Shown here in pieces: positions 5,746-7,329 of a DNA stretch of 7,329 bases. Positions within the stretch are counted from its first letter, which is position 1. Every line of letters starts with the position of its first letter. Where the stretch lies: assembly GCA_937942405.1 (NCBI GenBank), contig CALDEN010000281.1, positions 1-7,329 of the forward strand, given 5' to 3'. The translations under genes were made by a program, and so were the position numbers. Origin of the DNA: an uncultured Saprospiraceae bacterium (GTDB lineage: Bacteria > Bacteroidota > Bacteroidia > Chitinophagales > Saprospiraceae). A model generated the notes under the pieces. It had not been told where the DNA came from. It did no database searches and was given only the letters and a program-made list of their open reading frames with translations.

Positions 5746-6549
5746 ATGATAAAATTTAAAGTAGCACTCGGTTTAATGTCTTTTCTATTGTGTTTAGCTC
5801 TTATGAGTAACTCTGGTGGCCGAGCGGCAGTCGGTGGTCAAGGTACAACAGGTGCACCTGGAGAGGGAACATGTGGAAATCCTGGATGTCATGCTGCAGG
5901 AAATTTTGACCCTACAGTAAATATTGCTGTATTGGATGATAATGGGGAAGCGATCATGGAATATTATCCCAACCAAACATATAAAGTATCAGTAACCATC
6001 AATGCAGGATCAGGGAATCCTTCTGGTTACGGTTTTCAGATACTGGCTCTAGATGATGCTGACAATGATCTAAGTGTATGGTCTAATCCGAGTAGTAACG
6101 CTCAGCTCGTATCTTTAGGATCTAAAAACTACGTAGAGCAGCAAGGCCCGAGTACGAGTAATACCTTCGAGGTAGAATGGACGGCATCTACAGATGGCTT
6201 ATCTAGCGTAAACTTTTATGTATCTGGAAATGCGATAAACGGAAATGGATCTCCGGGACAAGACGGGACTGCAACTGCGAGTCTTTCTATACCGAGAGCG
6301 GTACTATCGACACACAATCTAGCACAAGAGGTAAACCTAAGTGTCAGCCCTAATCCTGTAATGGATAGGTTGTCGATAGATTTGTCTACGGACTTTAATG
6401 ATATAGAAGTAATCGACCTTACGGGAAAGGTGATCTTACAATCTACTGATAGTCAGATAGATGTGTCGTCGATAACGGCAGGTACTTATATCGTTAAAGT
6501 AAACCTTCAAGAAGGAAAAGTAGCAACGACTAAGATCGTAAAGCTCTAA
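5746..6549 (+). CDS. T9SS-exported protein with CX4CH N-terminal motif and Reeler-like (choice-of-anchor V) domain
   Basis: This 267-residue protein is secreted or surface-attached. The signal peptide is about 1-24 (MIKFKVALGLMSFLLCLALM). Next comes GGQGTTGAPGEGTCGNPGCH; TGAPGE followed by paired cysteines and His is typical of the family NCBI names 'choice-of-anchor V'. Most relatives I recall show CxxCH; here it is C43-GNPG-C48-H49, a CX4CH. Residues 56-182 form a beta-rich domain (SGYGFQILALDDADNDLSVW, later FEVEWTAS and VNFYVSGNAING) like Reeler domains. The C-terminal 72 residues (from EVNLSVSPNPVMDRLSIDLS to VATTKIVKL) are a T9SS type A sorting domain, which directs outer-membrane passage and is then removed. 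It lies between the PlsC-like gene and ligA with very short gaps, so all three may share one transcript. Confidence 0.88.
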   Translation: MIKFKVALGLMSFLLCLALMSNSGGRAAVGGQGTTGAPGEGTCGNPGCHAAGNFDPTVNIAVLDDNGEAIMEYYPNQTYKVSVTINAGSGNPSGYGFQILALDDADNDLSVWSNPSSNAQLVSLGSKNYVEQQGPSTSNTFEVEWTASTDGLSSVNFYVSGNAINGNGSPGQDGTATASLSIPRAVLSTHNLAQEVNLSVSPNPVMDRLSIDLSTDFNDIEVIDLTGKVILQSTDSQIDVSSITAGTYIVKVNLQEGKVATTKIVKL

Positions 6550-6562
6550 GTAAAACACGCAG

Positions 6563-7329
6563 ATGTACAAGCCGTCCGACGAGAAATCGTTTTTCGATCA
6601 GACCAAATCATTTTTAGACAAAGAGCTCTCGTCAGAGGATCTAGTCGATTTAAGTCGATGCTTAAAGTATCATGAATGGAAGTACGCTGTCATGAACGAT
6701 CCTGTTATTTCTGATTACGAGTATGATCTACTCTTTAAAAAATTACAAAAAATAGAGGAGCAAAATCCATTGTTGATTTTGCCTGACTCTCCTACACAAC
6801 GAGTCACTAGTGATCTCAATGAAGAGTCCGATGCAGTAGAACATCTCACTCCCATGCTCTCACTCGGTAACTCATATAATGCTGAGGATCTCAATGACTT
6901 CGATCAGAGTATTAAAAGATTGCTCAAAATAGATGAGACTGAAGAGATAGAGTACTGTGTCGAACCTAAGTTTGATGGAGGTTCTATAGCGGTCATTTAT
7001 AAAAATGATCTACTAGAAAGATCTGCTACTCGAGGTAACGGCACTAAGGGAGAGCTCATGACCTCCAATGCCAAAGCCATTCCTTCTATCCCTATCAAAG
7101 CTGATTTTTCTTCTAAGGGTATCCATACCGTCGAGCTACGAGGAGAAGGGCTGATCCGTATCGAGAATTTTGATAAAATCAATGCCCAAAGAGAAAAAGA
7201 GGGCCTATCCGTCTTTGCAAATCCTAGAAATGCAGCGACAGGTGGACTCCGTATGAAAGACCCCAACGAGACACGTAAGCGAGGGATCGAGGTATTTATG
7301 TTTCAGATCGGATATGCCGTAGATCGAGA
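6563..7329 (+). CDS. ligA: NAD+-dependent DNA ligase, N-terminal part (cut by window end)
   Basis: This is the first 255 residues of a ligase that seals DNA nicks in replication and repair using NAD+. Full-length LigA is usually about 660-700 residues, so the OB-fold, zinc finger, HhH and BRCT parts lie beyond the window. Domain Ia, which binds NMN, is seen as YHEWKYAVMNDPVISDYEYD (36-55), with PDSPTQRV (84-91) following. The adenylation domain shows HLTPMLSLGNSYN (94-106), the active-site EPKFDG with Lys136 as the AMP-accepting residue, ATRGNGTKGE (155-164), ELRGEG (191-196) and FANPRNAATGGLR (218-230). RGNG replaces the more usual RGDG. The ATG lies 13 bases after the preceding stop with no terminator between, so co-transcription is likely. 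Confidence 0.95.
   Translation, partial: MYKPSDEKSFFDQTKSFLDKELSSEDLVDLSRCLKYHEWKYAVMNDPVISDYEYDLLFKKLQKIEEQNPLLILPDSPTQRVTSDLNEESDAVEHLTPMLSLGNSYNAEDLNDFDQSIKRLLKIDETEEIEYCVEPKFDGGSIAVIYKNDLLERSATRGNGTKGELMTSNAKAIPSIPIKADFSSKGIHTVELRGEGLIRIENFDKINAQREKEGLSVFANPRNAATGGLRMKDPNETRKRGIEVFMFQIGYAVDR

Noticed and set aside
5794..5976. - strand 60-codon reading frame, Ser/Cys/Arg-rich
   Set aside because: It is antisense to the signal peptide and CX4CH region of the T9SS protein; its composition is an artefact of the opposite strand.
6997..7266. - strand reading frame inside ligA
   Set aside because: It is antisense to the conserved adenylation domain of LigA and has no independent support.
1..7329. 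CRISPR arrays, insertion sequences, tRNA or rRNA genes
   Set aside because: I looked for regularly spaced repeats, transposase-like proteins with terminal repeats, and tRNA-like cloverleaf sequences and saw none.

Overview
The window looks like a piece of a Bacteroidota chromosome. It has AT-rich DNA, a protein ending in a type IX secretion (T9SS type A) sorting domain, and an ECF sigma factor / VPxxYF anti-sigma protein / Spy-like periplasmic protein trio of the kind seen in this phylum. A Saprospiria-like or Flavobacteriia-like host is a guess from protein style only; nothing here fixes the genus.

Left part (1-1625): two consecutive integron gene cassettes, both reading on the + strand. 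Each holds one ORF that nearly fills it and ends in an attC-like recombination site. The sites fold into imperfect hairpins whose left arm carries extra unpaired A's. Each cassette's 3' R'' arm is complementary to its own 5' R' box (10/10 and 9/10), not to the box it now abuts, as expected if each was once a closed circle. Cassette 1 encodes an unknown two-helix membrane protein. Cassette 2 encodes a lipoprotein with a C-terminal c-type cytochrome domain that seems to lack the usual axial Met. No integrase gene is in the window; if one exists it should lie to the left. The array seems to end at about 1625.

Middle (1626-5089, - strand): a cytoplasmic TPR protein with a good intrinsic terminator, a 334-base gene-free gap, then a tightly overlapping operon (sigma factor, membrane anti-sigma-like protein, Spy/CpxP-like 'sensor of ECF-type sigma factor') that ends in a perfect-stem terminator. 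The three probably form one envelope signalling unit.

Right part (5180-7329, + strand): a divergently transcribed, closely spaced run of a PlsC-like acyltransferase, a T9SS-exported protein with a CX4CH motif, and the N-terminal part of NAD+-dependent DNA ligase (ligA), cut by the window end. An 8-bp-arm inverted repeat lies in the 90-base divergent promoter region.

The most notable content is the cassette pair with its attC sites. The second is the ECF trio with opposite charge on its two envelope proteins.
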